Shown here: one piece after another, positions 49,926-61,801 of the stretch
Layout: every line of letters begins with the position of its first letter
How positions within the stretch are numbered: position 1 is the first letter of the stretch
Source of the DNA: Podaxis mareebaensis
Taxonomy: Eukaryota; Basidiomycota; Agaricomycetes; Agaricales; Agaricaceae
Reading direction: 5' to 3'
Assembly: GCA_018524725.1 (NCBI GenBank)
Contig: JAEUWP010000127.1
Span: forward strand, 1 to 64,000
DNA length: 64,000 nt
Notes under the pieces: generated by a model
What the model was told of the DNA's origin: nothing
What the model saw: the letters and a program-made list of their open reading frames with translations, nothing else
Databases searched by the model: none
Made by a program: the position numbers and the translations under genes

Positions 49926-49975
49926 GGCCCCTGCACAAGGATGACACGCTTTTCCGGAGTGGTAGACCTACGGGT
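49871..49975 (+). ncRNA. U6: U6 spliceosomal snRNA
   Basis: Catalytic RNA of the spliceosome. The 5' hairpin is CCCCTTCGGGG. The core AAAATTGGAACGATACAGAGAAGATTAGCATGGCCCCTGCACAAGGATGACACGC is essentially the universal U6 sequence, cited here in pieces: ACAGAGA box 49909-49915, AGC triad and internal stem-loop through 49949. One usual G reads A (TGCACAAG). A TTTT run follows at once (49950-49953), so the 3' end is unclear; 49975 assumes normal length. No TATA box is obvious 25-30 bp upstream. Confidence 0.9.
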
Positions 49976-49989
49976 CTCAATATTTATTT

Positions 49990-51590
49990 TGCAACCTTTA
50001 TCTTATGGTCACAACAACTTGCCCGCATGTGTATGTATTATCTGTAAACTCGACCGAAGGAACGTCGCTTTGCTGTATTAGACCCCGTTCCCTCCCTCCT
50101 ATCCCATCCTCGCGCATACACAAAGCATCGACTTGTTTCGATCCTCCCAATTCCTGCCTCTCAGTTAGCCATTGATACTGAATGAGGGTTAACGTTAAGG
50201 ACTCGAGTTACTATTAAGAGTGCCGTAAAAAGGAGAACACGTACATCAGACTCGCCTCTTATCTCTCCCTTAACACGAACTCCGATGTTCCGGCCTCCGT
50301 GCTTATCTTCTGATGTCAACTAAGGGCTTACAGTTCTTCGGTTGATCAATAATCTCAAAACTGAAGAGCCTCGAGCCTCTAATGACGAGGGTTCGTCAAT
50401 CCGACATACAGAGGACGTTGGACTAACTAAAGATATTTGGAGCTGCAACTTGCCGAAGGTGCTATTAAAGTCGCGCGATGATGTGTTGGAGATGCCACTG
50501 CCTTATGACTTGTGGTGAGATAAAGTACCGGATAGATCAGCGACAACAACCCGAGTGTCAGTTGTCTACCATGCAAGGGACTTGGGACCACTCACTTTCA
50601 GGGTCCCCAGCAGGTTCGATTTCATCAAATTGCGCGTGAGTCGATCCCTTTCAGTTCAAACGGAATGCAACATCGTCTCCACACTGAATTTACCCCAAGT
50701 TTGCTTGTCCTCCTGCTGGGGCGAAGAAATTATCATATTGCATGGCAATTTTGCGAACAGCGGCTGACGGCTTCCCCCGTGATGCGCCCATGATGCACCT
50801 GTCATGATGTTCTGTTGGGTTTCCTCGTAGCTGGATGGAAACTAGCTGTCCCACCAGCGTTCTTAATCACTTATTCCCAGGCTCGTGCTACATGTACTTC
50901 TCATATTGGCCTCGAGCGACGAGATCGCCGGACGGGGTTGGTCGCGTTGGTGCACATCAGCTCCAGGGCACACTATATTGAGCGACTTGGACTTATCCCA
51001 ATAGATCACGTCCAGACGGATAGCTAACAACGGACAAGTATTCCGTTTCTAGGCTTCGCGTGGTATTTTGTGGGAATGGTGATATCAGTTGCCTTTATGC
51101 AGATCCCCATATCCCTCTGCTTCCGGCCATCAAGTTTCGGTGATATGGAAATGTTGACTGTTTAACATATGTCAGGGGTGTCGCTACCAACATCTTTACA
51201 TGATTGATCCAAGGGGGCTCGGCACTGGATGATTAACCACCACAAGCGCTCTTACGTGCTGCTCAAGAATGATGTTTAGCATCGGCACGCTTTTGGTAAA
51301 TTTATGGACATAAACCTCTGACAAGCTTTTGATCACAAACTGGCAAGACGTTTTCCGGGACCGTATCACAGTGCATCACCGTTCCCGTTTAAACGCCTGA
51401 TAACTACCAACTCACCAGTCGAAAATAAAAAGACCTAAAATGGGTCTCTCACCTCTAGCCTTCTAGGTAGGACTTTCAGGCTATTCCTGGCACAGGACTT
51501 CACGCGTCCTTCTTCCTTGAGCCGCGAGCCAGGGGAACATGAGTATCGCAACGATCATCATCTTTCACAACTTCTCCCCACAGCCAAAGT
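49990..51590. other. Intergenic, nothing recognised
   Basis: About 1.6 kb between the U6 gene and module E. Only short unsupported frames were seen (for example 50555-50767, 50815-51027). No repeat or RNA gene was recognised. Confidence 0.45.
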
Positions 51591-51596
51591 GCATAT

Positions 51597-53542
51597 ATGT
51601 CACTCCTCTTGCTTCTGTGCAGTCAAGAGTGTATCCCGTTTCCTCGGCTCATGGCTCTGGGATTCACCTCGCATTCACCACTCGACAGAGCCGTTCCTGG
51701 TGAACTGGTGCTGCGTCGGCGGCTGTTGATCCAGCTTCTGACATTTGTTTTACTTGAACTCGCGTTTATCGCGCTGGCCATCACATGCTTGGGAATTCCG
51801 CTGCCTTGCTCCATATCATCCTCGCAGACGTTCACGAAAGCAACCTTTACTGTCCTGTTCATTGCATGGCAAACCGTCGCCATCATGTGCGCTCAGGATA
51901 TAGTCTTCCATGGGTTCAGTAGTGAATGGCATCTTCGTCTTCGGGAAACTGGAAAGCTGGCTCCAGGCCAAACCGACATGGTCTCAACCACAACATCGGG
52001 GCTTCGTGATCGCTTCCGATACTTCTTCTATCGCACTTCTAGTCCCTCCTATCGCCTTTCGTTTTTCTGTTTCTGGATTCTCCTCGCCATGGCAGGGATC
52101 GCGCCTGGGTCCATTAATGTAGAAGAACTACCACGCTTTGCTCCTGCGACCATCAATATCACCAATTTCACTGCAACTGGAGGAGATGTCAATACTGTCC
52201 TTTTTAATCCTATTGTCCGGACAGATCTCGTTGTCGAACTTGAGCTACGACAGAATGCGTCTTTCAAATTTACAACACAGGAACATGTTATCCTTGGATG
52301 GCCGAACGTTGATGCCGGTCAGTTGACAGGGGACATAGAGTTTGAGAGCGACGCTCTCCTCTATAACATAACGTGCTGGTGGGAAGCGCCGTCGTTTAAT
52401 ACATCTCAGTGGGGTACAACCTGGTATGCAGGCGGGTTTGCATGGTATCCTTGGACGACGCCTGACCCGTCAACTACATTTGATGGAGGTGAGCAAACGC
52501 TCTAAAGGACTCCAGCTTTGATTAACAAATAACATTAGGGATGATGCCTATGTTCCGCTTCTCCAGGGATCAGGTATTTATCCCCGGCGAATTCCCCGAT
52601 CCACTTCCAGCAGTGGATCCTGTGGGGCTATCCGGTTATCTCTTTTTTGGACACAATAGTTCGTTCCCCAACACATCTTCAAAAAGAAGAAACTTTGATC
52701 TGGATAACCTCCCAACAATCTTAAACACGTCTGGATTTCATTTCATTGGATCTGACAACGCAGAGGGGTATTTCAATCCACCCCTCGCTACGTTCCTTCT
52801 ATGTGACCCCCAAGCTCACATTCTTGACGGGCGAGCTTTACTATCACAGGCCAACACCTCTCTCACTCTCCTATCCACATCGCCTCCTGCAAACGGCATT
52901 CCAAAGATTGGAAATATCCCCCTGGATGCCGCAAATGTCCTTCTCGGGCTTAGTTTAATGGATGCTCTTGAGAACGACGATGAGATGGCGCCAATGAGGA
53001 TCGGAGCTCTTGCTTCCCAGGTGTTCCTTAACGATACGTCAATGAACTTCGACCCGAGTCCAACAAATCTCTTTGAGGTCGGAATCCTTTCGACTGAAGA
53101 AATTCAACGAAATCTCAATCTCTTCATGAACTCTGGTGCAAAGGCATTGTCTTCCTATATTCGGGACTATGACGTCGAAACGCCAGACAAACTGTTCCTC
53201 GTGCCTGTCAAGGGGGCGATCCAACTGGACGATTTGGCTCTCGTAGCGAGTCGAGGCTTGCTGATATCCACAATATGCTTATTTTTCTGCGCTCTGACAC
53301 CATTGGTCATCAACCTCTTTTATCTTCTTATATGGCGGAGGCCCCCGTTCAAATTAGAGAGTTTGATTTATCATCTCCAGGAGAAAGGTTGGGAGGATGA
53401 AAAGTGTGTATCTCTGTACATTCCTGTAAAGCGAGAACTGAATGACCCTCAGAGTTGCCCTGAATCTAGATCAACAACTACACCCGAGCCACCCAAGCCT
53501 TCAAAGCCTTCTGATACGCCTTCTTGGGTTCATCACTTTTGA
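51597..53542 (+). CDS. Four-TM glycosylated ectodomain protein, module E
   Basis: ATG at 51597 (an alternative is 51651). TM1 is LIQLLTFVLLELAFIALAIT. The hallmark is degenerate (TFTKATFTVLFIAWQTVA). The loop is FSSEWHLRLRETGKLAPGQ, TDMVSTTTSGLRDRFRYFF. TM3 ends AMAGIAPGSINV. The ectodomain has many sequons. The intron is about 52488-52538. Exon 2 begins GMMPMFRFSRDQ and ends with TM4 (LLISTICLFFCALTPLVINLFY). The frame then runs on to a stop at 53542. The last ~45 residues overlap the start of module F in another frame; a GTGTGT...CCTCAG intron near 53403-53450 would instead splice E in frame into F. Confidence 0.72.
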
Positions 53543-55162
53543 AGTTGCATTCCTTGCGCTCGTCTTCGTTTGTTCAAATGGACCTATTGTAGTAGACATC
53601 CCTCTATCTTCAGCCGAGGTCAAGGGTGGATTCACTGTGCTTTTCATTCTGTGGCAAGCCTTAGCTATTTCCCTCCTAGCCGACGTGACTTCGTTTGCGT
53701 TTAGCGGTGAATGGCGGCTACAGCTCACTAAGACCTCGCTTCTAATCCCAGGAGTTACCGATCGCGTGTCGCGACTTACTTCTGGAATTGACGATAGGAC
53801 ACGGTATTTCTTCACACAAAGACCCAGCATCACCTTTCGCGTTGCATTTCTAACGTCCCTCGCCTTGACTGCGCTCAACTCTTTTGCCCCTGGTACACTC
53901 TCAGTATCAAAGGTGAAAACCAAGGTTGACACACGGGTCCGAGTGGCCGATCTTCGACTCCTCACCTCTTCACAAGGCGACGATAATGACAACAATTTGT
54001 CCTTCCTTCAAGGCCGCACTGAGGACCTGACCTTGATGGAGCACCACGAAGACTCCATATTCAGATATGACATGGAGCCCAGCTGGATGATGGCTTGGCC
54101 CGATGAAAGTTCTTTCGGTGCTGACGTTGTTGGAAATGTCGAGTATCCGACGGATGTCATTCGTTTCAATTACTCATGTGAATGGAGGGTTCCTGAGATG
54201 AGCTCTAATGATGGAGCGACAACTTGGGTTATCAATGGTCAATCATGGGAGCTTTGGAGTGACCCGTTATCAGATATACCGTATGTCGGAGGTATGCTCT
54301 GCAAGCTATAGTGAAGAATCATTCCTAACTTTCTTCAGGAATAATCCCATTATATCGATATCTGGACATGCAGCCTGACGCTGTATCCGCAGTACTCCTT
54401 ATCGGAACCAATAGCACTCTCCCGGTTGATCCCAATGAGAACAAGCGCTCCACCATCAATCTGGACGACATTCCAGCAATGTTTCATCCGTCTGGCCTGA
54501 CACTCAATACATCCGGTTCCATTCCCTCCCAATGGGCATCCCCCCTCTCCACAGTCCTCTTCTGCGACCCTCACATTGAAGTCTCAGGAGGGCATGTACA
54601 GCTCACCCCGAGCAAGAAGTTAACAGTGACTACCTCAGGCTTGCCTCCCATCGGAAACATGCCACGCGACGCCATAACTACGATTTTCACTCAAGCCCTG
54701 CTCGAAGCCCTCGACACAAATGACGAAACTGTCGAGCAGTGGATTGGTACCCTGAGTACTATAATGTTCCTTACAGATATTTCCATGAACCTCACCACAT
54801 TTCCTCATGGAGTTCCCATCCATAATCTAACAACATTGGCGGAAAACTTCAACAGCTTTACACATTCTGCGAGCAAGGCATTTCTGGATGGCCTCTACGT
54901 TGATCCTTCTGATCAATCTAATATCACGGCACAAGCTAGGTCCGTGCCAGGACTCGCAGAGGTAGAGGCGCAGGCGTTGGTTGGAGATAAGACACTGGGA
55001 TTTGTCTCTTTGTGTCTTTCGGTGACATCTATGATCTCTTATGGATTGTTGGTGAACTTGATGCTGGGTAACCCCAGTGAGGCGTTCGACTTGCAAAATC
55101 TCTTACCGGTACTTCATGCATATCGTAATAAGATAAATGAGGTAAATAGATTAAAAACATGA
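53442..55162 (+). CDS. Four-TM glycosylated ectodomain protein, module F (or second half of an E-F fusion)
   Basis: As a separate gene, ATG at 53442 gives MTLRVALNLDQQLHPSHPS before TM1 (LLIRLLGFITFEVAFLALVF). The hallmark is SSAEVKGGFTVLFILWQALA. The loop is FSGEWRLQLTKTSLLIPG, TDRVSRLTSGIDDRTRYFF. The intron is about 54291-54339 at the family site. The ectodomain contains PPIGNMPRDAITTIFTQALL and ASKAFLDGLYV. TM4 is GFVSLCLSVTSMISYGLLV, then EAFDLQNLLPVL. If the upstream intron in module E is used, the protein would hold both modules, about eight membrane segments and two ectodomains. Confidence 0.72.
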
Positions 55163-55499
55163 TGCCTGTATATCCGGATAGACGTAAATATAATGCAGGA
55201 GAGCAATTATGAAACGAGGAGTATGTTTCTGGAGTAGTCTGGTCTACACAATCGTGTCCATTCTATTCATGCATGAATGTCAATTGTTGTATGGTGAACG
55301 GGGACGGCTGACACTGCGGTCTTTTACTCGTCGGGGCTGTGCTACGGCAGTACGATGAATAGAAATTACGTTCTAGTCACGGTAATTAACTCTGGTCATC
55401 ACGCCACTAAGTATTCAAGGTAATAAGTAGTTTTACGCCTTCGGTTATGCCGCCCTCGATAAACTAAGGAAGATAGCTCCGAAGTGCTGGAAATTTCGA

Positions 55500-56240
55500 G
55501 GAAAAAACGAGAAGATGGGTGCTCAGCCGTGTTCACTCGTGCCTCGGAACCTTTAAGATTTCTGATTCCAAAGTATGTTCGTGCTCTCAACTCACAATAG
55601 CCGCGTTCAAAGTTGGCTGTAGCTGCAGCGCGATCTGTAGCACGCTTACCTAACACAGATTTGTAATCGAGGTTTTGTAACAGCTGACAGCTGATGTCCC
55701 CTCGGGTATTTCCGAAGCCCTAGCATAGGGTCTAGTTTTGCAGTATATACCTTGGTTTTATTTGACAGAATCACCACGACAAATCCGAATTAAAAAGTCT
55801 GGCCGAGGGCACTATCTATCTTGAACGCGCAAGGACCATATTGGGTATAAAATATCATTATTGTGCACTCAAAATCCATGGTATCCTCCAGGGGGTCATC
55901 TTTCGTCTGGAACTCTCTCTGCTGAATAGGTATATCTCTATGCTAACTGCCATTGCTCCGGCGAAACTAGACCTTATGCTAAGACTCCGGAAATACCCGA
56001 GGGGACATCAGTTGTCAGCTGAGTTACAAAACCTCGATTATAAATTTATCTTAGTAAGCATGCTACAGATCGCGCTACAGCTACAGCCAACTTTGAACGC
56101 GGCTAATCATCCTTTAATAACGTGCTCTCAAAGTTTCTATGTTCTTAAAGGAATCGCGCCACCAGTCGTTGTATGTTCAAACTTTGGTACTCGAGACAAT
56201 TCCCACCCGTCGATTCTCACATGTGACTCTGAACGCAGCG
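55500..56240. repeat. Imperfect inverted repeat (fold-back), arms of about 200 bp
   Basis: The reverse complement of about 55560-55745 matches about 55962-56150: shared words include AATACCCGAGGGGACATCAG, TTACAAAACCTCGATTA, GCTACAGATCGCGCT and CAGCCAACTTTGAACGCGGCTA. Identity looks like 80-90 % over the best part, with a spacer near 215 bp. No transposase frame is visible. Confidence 0.65.
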
Positions 56241-57124
56241 CTCGGCCTACGGTGTATCTTCATCAGTTTCATTATTTCCGATCAATGTAATGATAACAAA
56301 TTTGATGCATCTGCTTTAGAATACACAGCCAACATACAATGCATGCAAAGCTCAGCATAACTTTCATTGCAAAACATACTGACTATAAGTACAAGGAAAC
56401 CACAATGCTTCCGTATATAAAATAGGTCCGAAACTAAGGGAAGGTGTTGAGCATATCACAGGGTGGAAAAGGGAAAAGGATATCGCGGGAATGGGTTGAG
56501 AGGTCAAGAAAGCGGGAGAAAGCCGTGGAAGGTAACGGCACTAATACTGAGAAAGGAAAAGCAAAGGGAGCTAAAGGGTAGAGGGGGAGAGTGTATAGGA
56601 AGGGTAAGGAAATAACGCAACAAATCCACCAAATTGCATGTTACAAGTGTACAAAACAATAAACGAAGAAAAAAACAGGTGGGCCAAGCCGAGGGAAAGT
56701 GTGATTGCAAGGTGGTTATGAGACATTGTAAATGAAGGGGTGAGAGGGGAGGGGGGCAGATGGTGGGGAGGGAAAAAAAATGCGCATCCGTGGGAGCGCA
56801 GAAGGGTATGTCAATCCGGATAACAGCATAGCTTCCTGTGTAAGGGTTATATGGGGCTGATGAAGTCCGGCTCGACCGCGGAAAGGGATGAAAAAGAGAA
56901 AGAATTAAAGCGGGAACTGAAATGAGGGGATATGATAAGATGAGATGCATGCAGAGAGGGGAATCATGACGGGATAACGGGAAATGCAACGAACAGCGAA
57001 CAAGACAAATACGCATGGTGTTGATATAAAAAGAAAGAAACCTATAAAGAAGGAATCAGGAGGCAGGTCTAGATGACGAAGTTACCCACTTACGAAAACA
57101 AGAGAGGAACTCTATGATTGAACA

Positions 57125-58568
57125 CTATAGGATGCCCGAGTCTTTTAATGCGTTCTGTAATATTGTTTCCTTGACGGCCGCGAATACTAGTCGGATATTT
57201 GTTGTGTCCGTAGCCTGCGTCAAGCTAAACAGAACGTCAGAACAGTACGAGAGAGAGAGAAAGAGTGACCATACTGAGGATATACACTGAGGCGGGCACG
57301 ATTGGCCTGCATAAATTTCCATAGGATATATTTGGCCGCTTTGTTGACATCAGTGCCACCTGTGTACTCTTCGAAGAACTTTGCCAGTGGAACCTGCCGA
57401 AGAAATATTACGTCAGCGCAGGGTAGTGCGAGCGTGGGCGGAGGAAACGGACCTTGGGAAGTTTCGTTTTAAACACGTCAATTTTGTTCAGAAAGAGGAT
57501 GATCGATGTGCGAATAAACCAGCGAGAATTGATTACGGATTCAAACAGCACCAGAGACTCCCGCATTCGATTCTTATGGCTATTAACTTTGGAACCTAAC
57601 AACGAGGGATGAACGAGCTCACCTGCGACTTATACTCAAGCAGGTCCTGATCATATTCACTGAGGGCAGTGCAAAAAATTATGGATGTCACTGATTCGAA
57701 ACAATGAATCCACTTTTTACGTTCCGAACGTTGGCCGCCAACATCGAACATGTGTATTCTAGCCAAAAGCGGTCGTGTCAGTAGCGATACTAAGGAACGC
57801 AGTGTCGACATACGATAGTTGTCCCATGCTAAAACGAGTCTCAGTGATGCCCACACTCTTCTGTCGAGCGCGCAGGACATCAGTCTCTGTTGGCACATAA
57901 CCCGGAGCACCAATCCGAAGGACATTGTTGAAGAAGCTTCAAAATGTTTGAGTCATGAAAAGGCAAGAGGGCAGCTAGTAACTCACTATTCGGCAGAGTC
58001 CATGAGATAAAACTCGCTCATATGATCCTCAATGACTTTGGGTACGATGGGGTCCTTCAAAAACTGGTGGATAGCCTCAGCAATCTCTGGGGAAAAGTGG
58101 ACGTCGGATCCGCCATAAGGTTCTGGGTTGTAGTCCAAGATTTTCTCCATAAGCAGCTGATGTATGCCGTTAATTGACGGGACGACCGGGAAGCTGATTG
58201 ATTATTCACCCTATTCGAAAGTTCCTTGCACTCGATGCCTGTCTTGCGCATGTAGATAACGACGGAGCGGGCCGACTCGACGACATTCCGATATATGATG
58301 GGACGGTATTCGAGGAGCTGTTCCTGGGTGAAGCCTCCTTGGTGGATGATTTTCATCTGTTTGACGATTGTACTCTTTCCCGACTCTCCTGAGCCTATTC
58401 CACACGCATATAAGCAGTGTTGGGGGACCGGTAGTTGAAATAGGACGCACCGAGTAGAAGAATCTTGCACTCGCGCTTGAGGCGCTTGTTGTCCTCGTCA
58501 AGTGAGCGGTCTATCTCTTCTGAGCGCAATTTGCTCTGCTGGTCGCCCTTGGAGATACAAGCACCCAT
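57125..58568 (-). CDS. Heterotrimeric G-protein alpha subunit
   Basis: GTP-switch of receptor signalling at the plasma membrane (family knowledge). ATG at 58568 begins [10 protein letters not shown], with Gly2 for myristoylation and Cys4 for palmitoylation. Seen in order after splicing: CKILLLG joined to [19 protein letters not shown] (P-loop), [17 protein letters not shown] (switch II), [14 protein letters not shown] (base recognition) and [14 protein letters not shown] (TCATDT-like box). The end is KDSGIL with a stop at 57125. At least six introns. All nucleotide-binding motifs are intact. The exact Galpha group cannot be fixed by eye. Confidence 0.92.
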
Positions 58569-60633
58569 GGCTGGCGGGGAAGGGGGAGGGAGGATGGGGA
58601 GATGGTGGTTGTGGATGGAGACCAGTCGACAGCAGCGGTGGTCAGGATGGATCACCGGTCACGCGTGACACAGCTTCATCCTGTGTTGTAACTTGTCACG
58701 CTTTTCCTTTGTCCAGATCGAGTATGTCCGGGTCACATGCAATCTGTCAGAAACTGCCCTGCTGGATGGTCACTGATGCCCCTTCCTCCTTTGGTTTGAT
58801 TACTTGTCGCCTCTCCCCGCACAACTCGGCCTTCATTTCCCTGCGCCGGGGCCTCCGCTCTTGCTGTTCAATGCTCTTTTACGACAAAGCCTACCCAGCT
58901 AGTCCGATTCCCACCCATTCAACCTTTTTCGAATTTGATTCAAATTCCCATCATCCGTAAGGTACAAAGCTGGTTTTCCACAGGTCTCAGACCTGAGCGA
59001 CAGAATAAATATTTTGCTCATATATAACAGCGCTGAGTCGCCACAGAAAAAGGAAGGTCGCCATTTCAGACCTATTGACCTCTTCTGAAACGATCACATC
59101 AAGTCGAGCCTATTTCTAGATAGCCCGATGTCAGGGAAATTGTTCAGAGGGATGATATCGAGACGTCATAACGACCGTATGGGTGCTGTGTCCTCTGTGA
59201 AACCCATTTCCTGTGCTGAACCTTCTCATAAAATGACAGATTGTCTCCTCAATGCCAGTGAAGGATAGAGTGGTCCAGATAACTTCCGAAGTCTAAATAT
59301 GTCCCATCTTCTGACCCTATATACACGACTCGCCGGCTCGCCGGCTCATGGTGATTGCTCAATCAGTCACAGTGCCGGGTTCCCACATGTCGAAAAATAA
59401 TCTTCCCTGTTCTTGTGACTGACACTTGTGCAATAGAAGTCCATTGGACGGCCGCCCATGCCAGCCCAGGCTGATTAATGAACATCGGATCTCCTCGATT
59501 GACTAGAGACGGAGAAACTGGTTGAAGCCAACCGTACCGGAGCCGCGACTTGTATGCAAACCTCCCGATCCGTGACGCTTCTGCGTTCAAACTCCCCCTC
59601 ATCCAAACACCATAACAGTATTCATAAGTAGCTAGCGAACTCCACTCGGATGGAAAGAACATTGGAGCTGGTCGCCCGATCTCCATGAGGCCCTTTGCTG
59701 TTCCCAGATACATATGAGTAAGTGCGTCTTCTGTCTGTTTACGCACATTGCCAGAAGGCTGACCAGACATAGCTAGAAGGTTATCTGAGACCAATGTCCC
59801 CCAAAAAGGACACTTTCGGGAGGTGGCTCACACCGTTATCATAGGTTCCTCCCCAAACCAAATCCGGGTCTGTGGCCTCTTTCTTTTGGGTTCCATCTCT
59901 TTCGGCGAAATAAATAATCACAGGATCTTTAAGCGCTCCCTTTGCCCGAACTACTTCATGCCGACAGCAATGAGGGACTAAATTAAAGGCGGCAATGAAT
60001 CCCTTTAAATGTCATTCTAGACCGCGCAATAGCAGGCAATAGCCGGTCATTAATCATCCAGTTCAGCACCCCGAATCAAGAAGCCATCGTGCGGCAGCCG
60101 AACATCAAGCCCTTTCCTAACCCAGGTCCAGCCTGGCGCAAATTTCCGCAATTCAAAGAAGTCGCACCGCAATTACGCATGTTGACATCTCAGTCCCAAA
60201 GGCTATTCATTGTTGCCAGCCTAAAATATCCTGCCAACGTGATCAGCGACATCTCGAAATTCAAGGCCCAACTCCAGTTCGCCGGTTACGTCCACAATTC
60301 CAACTGCCTTGTAGACAGATGAGGGAAATAACTAAGGGACATAATACTTCAAGCTCAATCAATAACTGGAGCAGGAGATTTGTTTTCTGAAATGTTTTCT
60401 GTTTTCTTATGTCATCACTGTTGAGAAGATCTGATGATGTGTTGGCACATGAACGCCGCACGCATGCGGAAACGAGCACCACAGACACGCAGTCAGCCTA
60501 AAGATTTCATTGACGTTCTCACTGTGTCCACCCGTCTCCCTGTCACTACCACGCCGCTTCTGTCGTTCTCTCCGCTCTTTCCCGCCAACACAACTCTGTA
60601 ACCACAGTCACTCCTTTCTCTCTTCCCATTATA
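58569..60633. other. Intergenic region upstream of the G-alpha and CFEM genes
   Basis: About 2 kb between divergent genes. A 143-codon minus-strand frame (59363-59794) has no ATG-supported start with splice partners and matches nothing I know. No RNA gene or clear repeat was seen. Confidence 0.4.
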
Positions 60634-61431
60634 ATGCTCCCCAAACTCTTTGTCACGGCCCTTTTATCCACGCTTGCGCTTCCAACTGCCTTTGCGCAAG
60701 GCCTTGGTTCATTACCTCTCTGCGCCGCAACTTGTGTCGCCGAAGTAGCCAAGGCAAGAAATTGTATCCTGTAGGTTTACTTACCGTATCTTAGTGTCCC
60801 TAAATATTCTAAAATGAGTGCTCACTTCCAGCCCAACGCCGCAATGTATATGTCCTGGACAGCTTGATATCCACAATTGCATTTCTCGGTCATGCCAGAT
60901 AGAGGATCTTGGCCCCGCTAATACGATCGTCAACTCCTTCTGTTCGACACGTACGTCCCCTAATGCCTCCCCCCACATACCATAATATTACTCATACTCC
61001 TTCCCCTTCAAGCGGCATCCTCAAGCTTAACGGCATCGTCCTCCTCGCCACCCCCACTCCCACGACCAAACCCTAGTACGACCAGCACCGGCCCAACGTT
61101 CGCACCTCCCATCACAATCGTTACGGTCACCACCGGTCAATCATCCATACCAGCCTCACAGTCCAGTAGCTCCAGTAGCTCGTCCAGCACCTCATCGACC
61201 TCTTCCACCACCTCCTCTACCGCCTCGGCCCTCATCATACCCACCACCACCCCAGCACCAACTCCACTATCCACTAGCGAATCCCCACAAACCGTCGTCG
61301 TCTTTAGCACCCAATTCGCCCCTCCCTCTCCTTTTACCGGCAACAGCAGTGCCTCCTCCACCCATAACACCGCTCTCACGCTGCTCATCAGCACGATTAT
61401 ATCCGGTATCGTTGGCATCTTCATTCTCTGA
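60634..61431 (+). CDS. CFEM-domain GPI-anchored surface protein
   Basis: Exons 60634-60770, 60832-60950 and 61013-61431. The signal peptide is MLPKLFVTALLSTLALPTAFA. The CFEM domain follows: LPLCAATCVAEVAKARNC joined to TPQCICPGQLDIHNCISRSC and NSFCST, giving the eight-cysteine pattern. Next is a Ser/Thr-rich stalk (SSSSSSSTSSTSSTT-like). The C-terminus is hydrophobic (TLLISTIISGIVGIFIL), as for a GPI signal. Fungal CFEM proteins act in adhesion or haem/iron handling; which applies here is unknown. Convergent with the DAHP synthase gene 370 bp away. Confidence 0.85.
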
Positions 61432-61801
61432 TCTTTATTCAACCATCGCGTTTCGTTGATTTATCATCCCCTTCGTACATACCCTCCTTCGCGCTTTTTT
61501 ACACCTAACCAATTGTATTGAACTGGCAGGCACCACTATGGAATTCAAGTTGTATTTTTCCCCTTGCTTCTCTGATGCGCCTAAAAACATGCCGAGTCCT
61601 CGAAGTCTCACGCGCACAGGTTCCCGAACAGTACTAGCAGCAGCCTCAAGGATCGTCATCACCTGCATAATGAATACATCCTGCAGCCGAAGTATACCCA
61701 CACTTCATAAGTTTCGCGGAACATTTCTTATTCAATTCGGGTTCCTACGATACAACACAGGTACGCTTCCGCTTTTTCCCGTTAAGCATACATTTCGCTG
61801 T

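Noticed and set aside
56504..57016. 170-codon minus-strand ORF downstream of the G-alpha gene
   Set aside because: Low-complexity Ser/Pro/Phe composition in a purine-rich strand, lies in the likely 3' UTR, no homology recognised.
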